64,000 bases of DNA from Thiomicrorhabdus sp. Kp2 (GTDB lineage: Bacteria; Pseudomonadota; Gammaproteobacteria; Thiomicrospirales; Thiomicrospiraceae): positions 2,542,001 through 2,606,000 of the forward strand of contig NZ_ARWI01000001.1 of the NCBI RefSeq assembly GCF_000478585.1, in the 5' to 3' direction. A program made the position numbers and the translations under genes. The notes beneath the pieces were generated by a model. That model saw only the letters and a list, made by a program, of their open reading frames with translations, had not been told where the DNA came from and searched no databases. This document shows positions 1-7,035 of this stretch, one piece after another. Position 1 is the stretch's first letter. Each line of letters opens with the position of its first letter.

Positions 1-595
1 TCACGGTGTCCCAAGTCTTAACCCAAGGATCAACAATAAATGCACGCTTGGAACCTTGCAGCTCACGGTAAGTGATTGCATCGGCATCATTAGTGTTAGG
101 GCCATCAGCAATAATCACCGCTCGTAAACGTTCTGCAATAGGCACTAAATCCGCCAATACCGCTTGATCATGAGAGAAGCCAGGCGTAATTAAAATGCGT
201 GGTGTCACTTTGGCAATACTCTCTGCAGCCAATAAAGCTTGAATACCTGTATAGCTACCTGTGCTTACATCGACTCCACCAATCACATTGCTTTTGGTAG
301 CAGCTGCATCCAACCCCTCATCGACACGAATAACCACAATCATAGCGCCGACCTGGTCAAAGATATCATCCATAGCGGCTGGCAAAGTGCCATTACCGCT
401 ACCAACCATATCAAGCTTGGCCGCTTCAATACGAGAGCCTGCAATTAATACAGGAGTATTTAATGGGAAGGCAGTGGCATCAGCATCGGGAGCCGTGCCA
501 ACCACACCCACAACGGATGATTTAACGGTTCTAATCGGGCGTGCACCGTTGTCAATTTCAACGACCTCGACCCCGTGTAAAAATTGTTCTGGCAT
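1..595 (-). CDS. Phage tail sheath protein (C-terminus outside window)
   Basis: The start codon at 595 follows a good ribosome site (GGAGTAACCC), and the reading frame stays open for 198 codons to the window edge. The N-terminus MPEQFLHGVEVVEIDNGARP and the following alternating strand/helix sequence with a GVVGTAPDAD segment are typical of contractile tail sheath proteins (P2 FI and Mu L type), which polymerise around the tail tube and contract on infection. The family is usually 380-500 residues, so more than half lies outside. It follows the small gp38-like gene by 3 bp, as in Mu-like late operons. Confidence 0.88.
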   Translation of the reverse strand, partial: MPEQFLHGVEVVEIDNGARPIRTVKSSVVGVVGTAPDADATAFPLNTPVLIAGSRIEAAKLDMVGSGNGTLPAAMDDIFDQVGAMIVVIRVDEGLDAAATKSNVIGGVDVSTGSYTGIQALLAAESIAKVTPRILITPGFSHDQAVLADLVPIAERLRAVIIADGPNTNDADAITYRELQGSKRAFIVDPWVKTWDTV

Positions 596-598
596 GGG

Positions 599-793
599 TT
601 ACTCCTTTGCCTTGCTAGCTGTTGGTGTTTTGGTTTTGGTTGACTGAGTCGTTTTAATGGGTTCTAAAAACCCACCCAAAACTAAGTAAGTGGCCTGCTT
701 GGGATAGAGGGACACGGTTTCATCTTTTTGATATGGCTTATGCTCCAGGTTCAGTGGCTTTAAAACCTTGTATGATTGTTTTGTTTGCGTCAT
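599..793 (-). CDS. Small phage protein, gp38/DUF2635-like
   Basis: This 64-residue protein lies directly before the tail sheath gene, the place of Mu gp38 and its DUF2635-type relatives. It has a short conserved-looking core (KVLKPLNLEHKPYQKDE followed by LVLGGFLEPI) and a lysine/threonine-rich tail. No membrane segment or catalytic motif is visible. The assignment rests on size and gene order rather than on a decisive motif; its function in virions is not known to me. Confidence 0.6.
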   Translation of the reverse strand: MTQTKQSYKVLKPLNLEHKPYQKDETVSLYPKQATYLVLGGFLEPIKTTQSTKTKTPTASKAKE

Positions 794-849
794 CGCTGAC
801 TCCTTTACGTTACTGTGATTGTTTTTTAGTGCCTATAGTCTGGCCACCA

Positions 850-1452
850 TTATGGTTTTGGCTTAGAACAAGCACCTCCCAAAGAATCATCCGTATTGTG
901 ATATTTAAGACTGATATCGTCGGCTTTAACATCGCCGCCATTTACCTGTGTGTTTCCGTTAATCGTTACTTCACCATTAATTGTGGTTGGGCCATTGATC
1001 TGTACACCACCTGGACTCGTTAACTCGGTGGTACCGCCACTTGGCAAGGTGGCTGATAGACAGTGTGTGGCACGGTTATATTCAATTACCGCACCGTCCT
1101 TATAAACGCGTCTATGTACATCTTTTGAGTTAGCCGGTGCAGCGTGTGCATCTTGATAGATCGCTGGAAAAACGACACCAAGCCGCATATCGCCATTAGG
1201 TGATATCACCATCACTTGCTCACCAACCTCAGGGGCATCCCAGTCTCTGTCATCGCCTGCACGATCTGCTATCCAGCGAAGCCAGCCAGTTACTAAATCA
1301 CCGCCTTGACTATCTTTGCCGTACTTCACTTTCACTTTAGCGGCATTGTAATCAGCTGATTCAATCGTGCCCATTCGCACTAAATTGCTTAAGCGTCTGG
1401 CTAAGTCTTCTAAACCTTCAAAACTGTCAAAGCTTCCAGGAACAGACTTCAT
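850..1452 (-). CDS. Phage baseplate assembly protein V (spike)
   Basis: The 200-residue product matches the gpV/gp45 family of contractile tails. The N-terminal third (about residues 15-40, LARRLSNLVRMGTIESADY) and the OB-fold region with VTGWLRWIADRAG and EVGEQVMVISPNGD are characteristic. Residues 130-175 carry repeated ING(P/E/N)T units, the triple-stranded beta-helix of the membrane-piercing spike. The start overlaps the gp37-like stop by 4 bp (ATGA), pointing to coupled translation. The C-terminus ends in GGACSKPKP, a short tail without the His-x-His metal motif of P2 gpV. Confidence 0.87.
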   Translation of the reverse strand: MKSVPGSFDSFEGLEDLARRLSNLVRMGTIESADYNAAKVKVKYGKDSQGGDLVTGWLRWIADRAGDDRDWDAPEVGEQVMVISPNGDMRLGVVFPAIYQDAHAAPANSKDVHRRVYKDGAVIEYNRATHCLSATLPSGGTTELTSPGGVQINGPTTINGEVTINGNTQVNGGDVKADDISLKYHNTDDSLGGACSKPKP

Positions 1453-1970
1453 AGTGGTTCATAACTCCCTGTGTTATCACCAACATAAAGCTGAGAAGGG
1501 AGTGTGCCATCTTCAATAAACAGGCTTTCGCCTAGCGTTAAATGCTGCTGCCAGGTAATCGCCCAAAGCATGACACCGTTTTTATCTACCTCGCTTGAGT
1601 AGAGGTTGTCTGAACGGATTGCTTGTGGCTGGCCTGTTCCGTTCACACCCCAGCGCGGTGACTCTGACTCGAGATAATGCTCAATCGCATCCACCAAATT
1701 ACGACATGCCTCTTCAGCACTGAGCTGTGCAGTTGTTTTGGTGACGATATAAACAACTAGCTGTTTAACGGGCTTTGCCTCTCCTGTGCCAGGGTTATTC
1801 ACCTTGACAGTACCTAATGAGCTCACTAACAGTGCTGGCGTTTTAGCACTTAAACGCTTTAGCTCCTGTAGATTGAATCGACCAGGATGAATTTCACAGG
1901 TTTTAAGGGCGTTTAAACGGTTCTTAAATTCCGTTTTAATCGCTGTTAACAGTTCATTCGTTGTGCTCAT
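1449..1970 (-). CDS. Mu gp37-like protein (DUF1834)
   Basis: A 173-residue protein in the slot between the tail-completion protein and the spike, where Mu-like phages carry gp37 (DUF1834). It begins with an AIKTEFKNRLNALKTCEIHP segment, has a mid-region VVYIVTKTTAQLSAEEACRN, and includes a Trp-rich stretch ending in AITWQQHLTLGESLF that recurs in this family. It probably belongs to the neck/tail terminator group. The gene overlaps both neighbours by 4 bp, so it lies inside a tightly coupled late operon. Confidence 0.75.
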   Translation of the reverse strand: MSTTNELLTAIKTEFKNRLNALKTCEIHPGRFNLQELKRLSAKTPALLVSSLGTVKVNNPGTGEAKPVKQLVVYIVTKTTAQLSAEEACRNLVDAIEHYLESESPRWGVNGTGQPQAIRSDNLYSSEVDKNGVMLWAITWQQHLTLGESLFIEDGTLPSQLYVGDNTGSYEPL

Positions 1971-2419
1971 TGCATCAATCCTTGCATCCAGTTTTCCAAT
2001 ACGCTTTCGAGCTCATCTCGGTTGTTTTGGCTAAGTCCTAAATAAGGACGTGCTACTAGTCCAGGACGCCCAACTTCTGCACCGCCGTAATGCTGTATGG
2101 CGGCATAGATTAAGTTAGAGCCAGTGATGACTTCACTGCCAGACGATTGGTGCTGAATGCTATCAAGTAGCTCACCTTCGTTTTCCAGTAGGCTATGGCC
2201 AGAGTGACGAGTTTGTGCATAGTCATCTGTCCATTCCGCCCAAGGTGCTCCGTCTGGGCTCTGTTTTTCTTCACTGATGCGGCGACGGGTTTGGCTCTCT
2301 GTTATGGATCCAATCGTATCGAGTAACTCGCTTTGTGCATTACGATCCAATAAACCGTTTAGCTTGATCTGCGCTTGTTGCAAATCGGTATTATCAAAGT
2401 GGAGTCCAACACCAGCCAT
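1967..2419 (-). CDS. Phage virion morphogenesis protein (Mu gpG / P2 gpS family)
   Basis: The 150-residue product carries the family pattern of an N-terminal helix (DLQQAQIKLNGLLDRNAQSE), ESQTRRRI, a PDGAPWAEWTDDYAQTR segment, and a C-terminal GRPGLVARPYLGLSQ motif. Members of this family complete the tail or head-tail joint during assembly. Length is normal for the family. It overlaps the downstream gp37-like gene by 4 bp and follows the gp36-like gene by 9 bp. Confidence 0.87.
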   Translation of the reverse strand: MAGVGLHFDNTDLQQAQIKLNGLLDRNAQSELLDTIGSITESQTRRRISEEKQSPDGAPWAEWTDDYAQTRHSGHSLLENEGELLDSIQHQSSGSEVITGSNLIYAAIQHYGGAEVGRPGLVARPYLGLSQNNRDELESVLENWMQGLMQ

Positions 2420-2428
2420 ATTCAGTAT

Positions 2429-2830
2429 CTATCGTTTAAAACGTCGTGGCTTAGATTGAATGTAAGCCACGCCGTTATTTGTTTGGGGAGGCTGAGGTAA
2501 CCCTAAAGTGACCTCACCTCGGCTAAAGCGCTTTAGCAGACCAATGGCATCGTCGTAACGCTGGCGGCGTTCTTCGGTAGCCATATCGGCATCAGCACTG
2601 AGTTTATAAAAGGCGATGTCTACGCATAACTGAGAGAGTACTCGTGGTACGGTGGCTAATGGCAGTGCATACTTAACCCCTACATAGGAGTCAATTTCCG
2701 CACTGGCATCTTCCAAAGCCGCCGTAACGACTTCGGCATCGACCACTTGATCATCATTACGATCAGCCACTACTAGGAGTGAATCTGTTCCATAACGGTT
2801 TTCAATATCTATCTGAGTTGCGTAGTTCAT
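2429..2830 (-). CDS. Mu gp36-like protein (DUF1320)
   Basis: This 133-residue protein starts MNYATQIDIENRYG and contains the alternating helices (ALEDASAEIDSYVGVKYALP, LSQLCVDIAFYKL, RYDDAIGLLKRFSRGEV) typical of DUF1320, the Mu gp36 group. By position it is a neck or head-completion protein. The C-terminus is basic (KPRRFKR). It lies 10 bp after the gp35-like gene. Confidence 0.85.
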   Translation of the reverse strand: MNYATQIDIENRYGTDSLLVVADRNDDQVVDAEVVTAALEDASAEIDSYVGVKYALPLATVPRVLSQLCVDIAFYKLSADADMATEERRQRYDDAIGLLKRFSRGEVTLGLPQPPQTNNGVAYIQSKPRRFKR

Positions 2831-2840
2831 TACTTATGCC

Positions 2841-3239
2841 TTATTCGTTTGCCGTTGAAGCAAGTAAATCTAGTGCAGCATCACGTTCAGCGGCAGAAAC
2901 TTTATCGCCCAACATGGCCTCTAGCGTTTTGATTTGAGGTTTGCCATCGCCTGTCCACAAATCGCTATCAGCTTTATCTAAATCGGCAATCAAATCAGCC
3001 AGTGCCTTCTGTTTTGTTTCAGCGTGCTGCTGATCCGATGCCTGCTCTGATTGTGATGATGCATTCGTGTCTTCAACTTGTTCAGACTCACGCACCACTA
3101 GGTTTTTTTCCGCTTTCAAAGCTTTAACAACGTCTTCCGTTAATGTTTCTACTGGTAGGCGTGTTTCCTGACGAGTAAAGGTCATTCCAGCTCGACGAAA
3201 GCTAAGTGCAACAGAGGTTACAATTATTGTTTTTTTCAT
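2841..3239 (-). CDS. Mu gp35-like protein
   Basis: A 132-residue protein following the major head gene, in the place of Mu gp35 (HI1506 type). The N-terminal part (TSVALSFRRAGMTFTRQET, then LTEDVVKALKAEKNLVV) matches the small FluMu-type domain. The middle is rich in Gln, Ser and Glu and probably unstructured. The C-terminal helix pair (IKTLEAMLGDKVSAAERD) is predicted from sequence only. The precise role is unknown; head-associated is an inference from the order of genes. Confidence 0.72.
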   Translation of the reverse strand: MKKTIIVTSVALSFRRAGMTFTRQETRLPVETLTEDVVKALKAEKNLVVRESEQVEDTNASSQSEQASDQQHAETKQKALADLIADLDKADSDLWTGDGKPQIKTLEAMLGDKVSAAERDAALDLLASTANE

Positions 3240-3300
3240 GAAGTTATTCCTTTTCTTTCAAATACCACCAGCCCTGTTAGAGCTGATGGGGAATGGTTAA

Positions 3301-4206
3301 TTAGCCTTGACCAGTAGAGCCATAAGCCATTTGCCAGAAACCATAACCTACCGCCATGCGGGCTTCAGCACCGAATAGGAATTTCTTCTTAGTAAAGACA
3401 ATATCGCTATTGATATCTGTCATAGCGACAGGTACGGGTTCTTTACGCACTTGAAGAATGAAAGGCTTAATCGCTTTGGTTGTATCTAACAAGAACCAAG
3501 CAGTACTTGATGTAAGACCAGGCATAACAACAACCTCAGCCGTCCCTTTATAGATATTGACCTTGCCATCTTCTAAACGATCAGCTGTCATTAATGTCTT
3601 AGCAATATCTTCCAATGCAGGTGGTACCGCTAGAACATTTGGCGTTACATTCAATGAACGACCTTCTTCGTCTTTCATGTTTTTTAGTGCTGTGCGTGCA
3701 GCACCATAAGAGGCTTGTGCCGCTGCTAAAGTGGTAATAGATAAAGCCGCTACCCCTTTGTTGCTAACACTTTGCCCCTTAACTTCATGATCGGTATCAA
3801 AGAAGTATTGGCCGTCATAACATAACGTTTCAAAGGCTTTATCCACCAGCTCTGAAATCAGCTCATCAGGTAGGTTTTTAGCCGATTCGCCTGCCATTTG
3901 TGCTTGCGGACCATAGATACCTAATTGATCGTCTTCGATATCGTTACGATCAACTTCAACCGTTGCTTCAAAGTCATCGTTGACGATGGTGTATTTGTGG
4001 GCTTCAAGTTGTTTGATGTGCTTTTCGCCAACCCATTTACGCATACGTGGAAAACGGCTTAACCAAGCGTAGCTGTTCTCGGATGTTGTAGAAGGCACTC
4101 TCATTGCCACTTTTGGCCAAACGACGGGTGCGGTTTCAAATGCTTTATTGAACGTAGCTTTCAGGTTTTGAAAGATGGCGCTCAGAGTACTTTTATTGAC
4201 TAACAT
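3301..4206 (-). CDS. Major head protein, Mu gpT-like
   Basis: The 301-residue product is a Mu gpT-family capsid subunit. It begins MLVNKSTLSAIFQNLKATFN and includes WPKVAMRVPSTTSENSYAWL, YTIVNDDFEATVEVDRNDIE and the C-terminal FGAEARMAVGYGFWQMA, all typical of this family. Length agrees with Mu T (about 305). It lies behind the protease/scaffold and a probable decoration gene, as in other Mu-like phages. No N-terminal propeptide site is obvious. Confidence 0.92.
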   Translation of the reverse strand: MLVNKSTLSAIFQNLKATFNKAFETAPVVWPKVAMRVPSTTSENSYAWLSRFPRMRKWVGEKHIKQLEAHKYTIVNDDFEATVEVDRNDIEDDQLGIYGPQAQMAGESAKNLPDELISELVDKAFETLCYDGQYFFDTDHEVKGQSVSNKGVAALSITTLAAAQASYGAARTALKNMKDEEGRSLNVTPNVLAVPPALEDIAKTLMTADRLEDGKVNIYKGTAEVVVMPGLTSSTAWFLLDTTKAIKPFILQVRKEPVPVAMTDINSDIVFTKKKFLFGAEARMAVGYGFWQMAYGSTGQG

Positions 4207-4228
4207 GTGTTGTCTCCTTATTTAATCG

Positions 4229-4630
4229 TTACTCAACCCAGACGCCGTCTGAATCAATACCTACTACAACACCAGCAACAGAACGCGTACCAGTTGCATC
4301 GGTAGCCGCTACGGTTTCGTCATCGACGATATAGCAGGGTTTTAAAAGCTGGGCTTGTGTGACCAGGTCACCCGCTTGGTTTTTCCATTTAAAGGCAGTC
4401 TTGCGACGCACCGTTACTGTGATATCGCCATCAGCACCTGCTGAGTTATCAGCCGATTGTTCAGCACGACCAACATAGATCAATCCAGTCGCGGCAGAAC
4501 CTGCTGCCGCAAATCCCGTAGCATTTAGTACCACTAAGGCACCGCCATGAATCACGGAAGCTGATGCTACAGGAATGGCCAAGAGTTCAGCGGCTTGCTG
4601 ATGCGTGTTTCGATCTTGAGATAAAGGCAT
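4229..4630 (-). CDS. Probable capsid decoration protein
   Basis: A 133-residue protein between the protease/scaffold and the major head genes. It is rich in Ala, Gly, Val and Thr, with an all-beta look (GGALVVLNATGFAAAGSAAT, GLIYVGRAEQSADN, VVVGIDSDGVWVE) resembling DUF2190/lambda-D-like head-stabilising proteins found at this locus. There is no signal peptide. The function is inferred from composition and position; a small structural protein of another kind cannot be excluded. Confidence 0.6.
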   Translation of the reverse strand: MPLSQDRNTHQQAAELLAIPVASASVIHGGALVVLNATGFAAAGSAATGLIYVGRAEQSADNSAGADGDITVTVRRKTAFKWKNQAGDLVTQAQLLKPCYIVDDETVAATDATGTRSVAGVVVGIDSDGVWVE

Positions 4631-4632
4631 GA

Positions 4633-5136
4633 TTAAACTCCTTGTTTAGCGTACTTATTAAGATCTTCAGCACTATTACCAAAAGCCGTGGCTACAGCTT
4701 GTTGTTCGGCATTGAGTGCTTTGTCCTGACTAGCATCTCTGCCATCATTCATTGAGGTGTCTGCAGCAATAACAGGGGATTTTTCAACAAAGGCCTTAAA
4801 GCGTTCTAGTCCACCTTCTTGCTGGCAGGCTGCTTTGTGATAATCGACGGTTGCAGGGGCAATTTTTCCATCTTGTAGCGCTTGATCAACCGCTTGGTCG
4901 ATTTGAGCATTGATGGCTTGTGCTTGATTGGCTGCCAAAGTCTTCTCGGCATTGATGGCACGCTGTTCCATTTGGGAATAGTCAGCACGTGGCACAAACT
5001 TATCCAGCGATGGGTTTTGAGCATGGTTAAGAGCAGTCTGATGATCAGACTTTAATTGATTGGCTGCACTAAGCACATCTTCAAAAGACGCGTTTTCAGG
5101 CAAACCAAGAGCTTTTGCCAGGGCTTTTAAGTCCAT
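4633..5136 (-). CDS. Probable internally initiated scaffold protein (gpZ-like)
   Basis: Inside the protease/scaffold gene, in the same frame, an ATG at 5136 is preceded by a strong ribosome site (TGGAGGATACC). It would give a 167-residue protein beginning MDLKALAKALGLPENASFED, made only of the helical scaffold half. In phage Mu the scaffold gpZ is the C-terminal part of gpI made from an internal start, so the same arrangement is inferred here. Expression as a separate product is not shown by sequence alone. Confidence 0.6.
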   Translation of the reverse strand: MDLKALAKALGLPENASFEDVLSAANQLKSDHQTALNHAQNPSLDKFVPRADYSQMEQRAINAEKTLAANQAQAINAQIDQAVDQALQDGKIAPATVDYHKAACQQEGGLERFKAFVEKSPVIAADTSMNDGRDASQDKALNAEQQAVATAFGNSAEDLNKYAKQGV

Positions 5137-5667
5137 GGTATCCTCCAGTAGGTTTTGGTTTTGGGATTGGTTTAGAGCTTTTAAAAATAGGTTGTGGTTA
5201 TTGGTCAGACCAATACTGGTAATGCGGACAATCTCAAAATCGTCCTTGGTATACAAAAAGACAGGTGATAGGTAGCGGTACTGTTTAGAGGACACAATTG
5301 AGTGCCCATTTTCAGTCCATTCAACCCGCCCAAATACGGCACCATCACGAATAACTAACTCTTTAATCCAGCCAATAGCGGGAGCAGGTTCACCATTAGG
5401 TGCTTTGAGTTCTGTCGCGTGTTCGATATCGATAGGAATATCGGCTTGGTTGGCATGAAATGCCTGAACGATTTGTTGAGGGTTGGGATTTTTCCAAGAA
5501 CGGCCATCACGGCCAGTAATCACGTTACCAGCAGGGATTAACTCAATCCATTCAGGTACAACGGATTGAGCCTCTTGGGCTATTTCAAAGTTAAGCGCCG
5601 CTCTCAGGTCAGAAGACTGATGTGAGCAAAGTGCTTTAAGAGTTGTAAGGGTAGTGTGCTTTTCCAT
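4633..5667 (-). CDS. Mu gpI-like head maturation protease with scaffold domain
   Basis: The 344-residue product has the Mu I arrangement: an N-terminal protease half (about residues 35-165, with WIELIPAGNVITGRDGR, DIPIDIEHATE and AIGWIKELVIR) and a C-terminal helical scaffold rich in Ala, Gln and Glu (residues 178-344). IDIEHATE supplies the histidine expected of the serine protease. The start at 5667 is preceded by CTGGAGGC. A dyad shared with the lysis operon lies 35 bp upstream, so this gene probably begins a late transcript. It lies downstream of an accessory gene that separates it from gpF. Confidence 0.88.
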   Translation of the reverse strand: MEKHTTLTTLKALCSHQSSDLRAALNFEIAQEAQSVVPEWIELIPAGNVITGRDGRSWKNPNPQQIVQAFHANQADIPIDIEHATELKAPNGEPAPAIGWIKELVIRDGAVFGRVEWTENGHSIVSSKQYRYLSPVFLYTKDDFEIVRITSIGLTNNHNLFLKALNQSQNQNLLEDTMDLKALAKALGLPENASFEDVLSAANQLKSDHQTALNHAQNPSLDKFVPRADYSQMEQRAINAEKTLAANQAQAINAQIDQAVDQALQDGKIAPATVDYHKAACQQEGGLERFKAFVEKSPVIAADTSMNDGRDASQDKALNAEQQAVATAFGNSAEDLNKYAKQGV

Positions 5668-5701
5668 GCCTCCAGTTTAGAAGCATGGAAAAAGTGGTGG
5701 A

Positions 5702-5717
5702 TATCAAGGGCTTGATA
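5702..5717 (-). promoter_or_regulatory. Dyad upstream of capsid operon (late control site, copy 1)
   Basis: TATCAA-GGGC-TTGATA lies 35 bp before the protease/scaffold start. A nearly identical site, including the flanking GG and AAGTTTTT, lies the same distance before the lysis-type operon at 13990. Duplication at two operon heads suggests a phage activator site, most likely for the Mor-type protein at 14997-15440. A weak plus-strand terminator is the alternative, as T residues follow on that strand. Confidence 0.5.
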
Positions 5718-5722
5718 AGTTT

Positions 5723-6715
5723 TTATAGATTGGTAGATTTAATAAGAACAGAATCGATAATGTATTTATTTTCCGCTTTACTAAATTTTTTAATTACTGA
5801 TATATCAGCCTTAAAACGCAGGTTTCCATGAATTTTTGATGGATCTAAATCGTCTGATAATAAAAATTTGACTCTGTCATCGATAATGCCAGGAACAATG
5901 CCAGCCCAGACTTTACGACGTTGACCGATATCACTAGCATAAATAACAACATCAGCATTCTGGTAATCAGCCGTCTGTTCTGTTGGCATTGGCGGAGTAT
6001 ATTTAGCTGGAACAGCTTTTACGACTTCTTGAGAGAATGAGACCTCTGTTATGCCACCAATATCAAGAGTTGCTTGATCATCTTGTTTTGCAGGCTTAAT
6101 CGCTTTGATTGCCGCCTTTGCGATTTCCTTTTGTTTATCTTGAGTGGCAGACTTAACAATGGCTTTAATTTGATCTCCAGTCATATCAAACTCACCTGCA
6201 CCAAAGTTAATAATAGTGTTGTCATGAACATTTACTGTAGTTTGGCTAGCTTGATCAGAACCTGATGTCGCAATTGCATAGGTAATACCAGATGAAATCG
6301 TAACCGCACCCACAAAGTATAAGAACCTTTTCATAATTTCTTTCTCATATTGTTCAACCTGATCAGGATCATTTGGATCGGCATTATATTTCTTTGCAGA
6401 CCATTTTTGGACCATTTCTCTAAATTTCTGATAATGGTCTTCACCACCAAAAACGATATCTATTTTAAGTAAGTCTAGTAAAGAGCCATCTTTAATTTCT
6501 TCAACATAGATATCAACACCTTGAATATCTATATCAGGAATGAAACCTTGAATAATTCTTGGAGATGCTTTCAACAATACCTTTAAACCTTGCAATGATG
6601 AAATTACATCATCTATAGGTACGGGTTCAAGAGTTGTGTAATGAAACTCTTGATGTATTCTCAGAGTTCTTTTTTCAGCAAAGTATTCAATATTTTTAAT
6701 ACCTGATCCTGGCAT
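5723..6715 (-). CDS. Accessory phage-borne protein with one membrane segment
   Basis: I do not recognise this 330-residue protein. It has an N-terminal soluble region of about 128 residues (including LQGLKVLLKASPRIIQGFIP and VDIYVEEIKDGSLLDLL), one membrane segment at about 129-150 (MKRFLYFVGAVTISSGITYA), and a C-terminal soluble part with a VNVHDNTIINFG strand and a Lys-rich stretch. It lies between gpF and gpI, where Mu has no such gene, and its flanks are AT-rich, so it looks like a gained cargo (moron) gene. A role such as exclusion of other phages is possible but unsupported. Confidence 0.7.
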   Translation of the reverse strand: MPGSGIKNIEYFAEKRTLRIHQEFHYTTLEPVPIDDVISSLQGLKVLLKASPRIIQGFIPDIDIQGVDIYVEEIKDGSLLDLLKIDIVFGGEDHYQKFREMVQKWSAKKYNADPNDPDQVEQYEKEIMKRFLYFVGAVTISSGITYAIATSGSDQASQTTVNVHDNTIINFGAGEFDMTGDQIKAIVKSATQDKQKEIAKAAIKAIKPAKQDDQATLDIGGITEVSFSQEVVKAVPAKYTPPMPTEQTADYQNADVVIYASDIGQRRKVWAGIVPGIIDDRVKFLLSDDLDPSKIHGNLRFKADISVIKKFSKAENKYIIDSVLIKSTNL

Positions 6716-6840
6716 TAGTATTTCTCCTTAACAATTAGCATTAAAGAGTATAAGTTAATAATAATTAAATAATCAAACAAAACTAAGTAAATATTACTTA
6801 AAACCCGTTTAAATTTTTCAGCAAACGTTTAAGTCTTTTT

Positions 6841-6862
6841 AACCTAACCCAATGCTTAGGTT
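6841..6862 (+). terminator. Small hairpin in the 320-bp gap beside the accessory gene
   Basis: AACCTAA and TTAGGTT form a 7-bp stem around an 8-nt loop, followed by TTTGTATT on the plus strand. It is weak and could be a terminator or a regulatory hairpin. The rest of 6716-6960 is AT-rich with no reading frame that I can support; it presumably carries the promoter of the accessory gene. Confidence 0.3.
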
Positions 6863-6960
6863 TTGTATTAAAGTCGCTCAAATCGCTTTATTTTGGCTTT
6901 AGCTATTTGATAAAACTCTGACTTGATTTTATTGCGAATGAGTGGACAATAGAACTTACG

Positions 6961-7035
6961 ACAAGTGGTGGAGTGGTTCGCAATAAGCGTGGCCTGTCTA
7001 CAGGTCTTATCCAGTTCGATTCTGGCGCCACTTGT
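6961..7035 (+). ncRNA. tRNA-like element between gpF and the accessory gene
   Basis: ACAAGTGG at 6961-6968 pairs perfectly with CCACTTGT at 7028-7035, and a typical T-arm (CCAG-TTCGATT-CTGG) lies at 7011-7025 just inside. A middle hairpin (GGCCT/AGGTC, 6991-7006) holds the loop GTCTAC, one base shorter than a normal anticodon loop. There is no regular D-arm, only CGC-AATAA-GCG, and no encoded CCA. It is therefore either a decayed tRNA, a phage tRNA of odd shape, or a tRNA mimic. The anticodon cannot be assigned with confidence. Confidence 0.4.

Noticed and set aside
261-647. 128-codon plus-strand frame over the sheath gene
   Set aside because: It is antisense to the well-supported tail sheath frame, has low-complexity Ser/Ala/Thr composition and no ribosome site.
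4806-5024. Second frame inside the scaffold gene
   Set aside because: It overlaps the conserved scaffold frame on the same strand and shows no family features.
5697-5725. The TATCAA-N4-TTGATA dyads as plus-strand terminators
   Set aside because: A T-run follows on the plus strand, but no plus-strand gene precedes either copy and the stems are short and AT-rich; equal spacing to two gene starts fits a control site better. Not fully excluded.
6989-7005. Assigning the tRNA-like element as tRNA-Asp (GTC)
   Set aside because: Placing GTC at 34-36 gives a mismatched anticodon stem; the stem that does pair leaves a six-base loop, so no anticodon is assigned.
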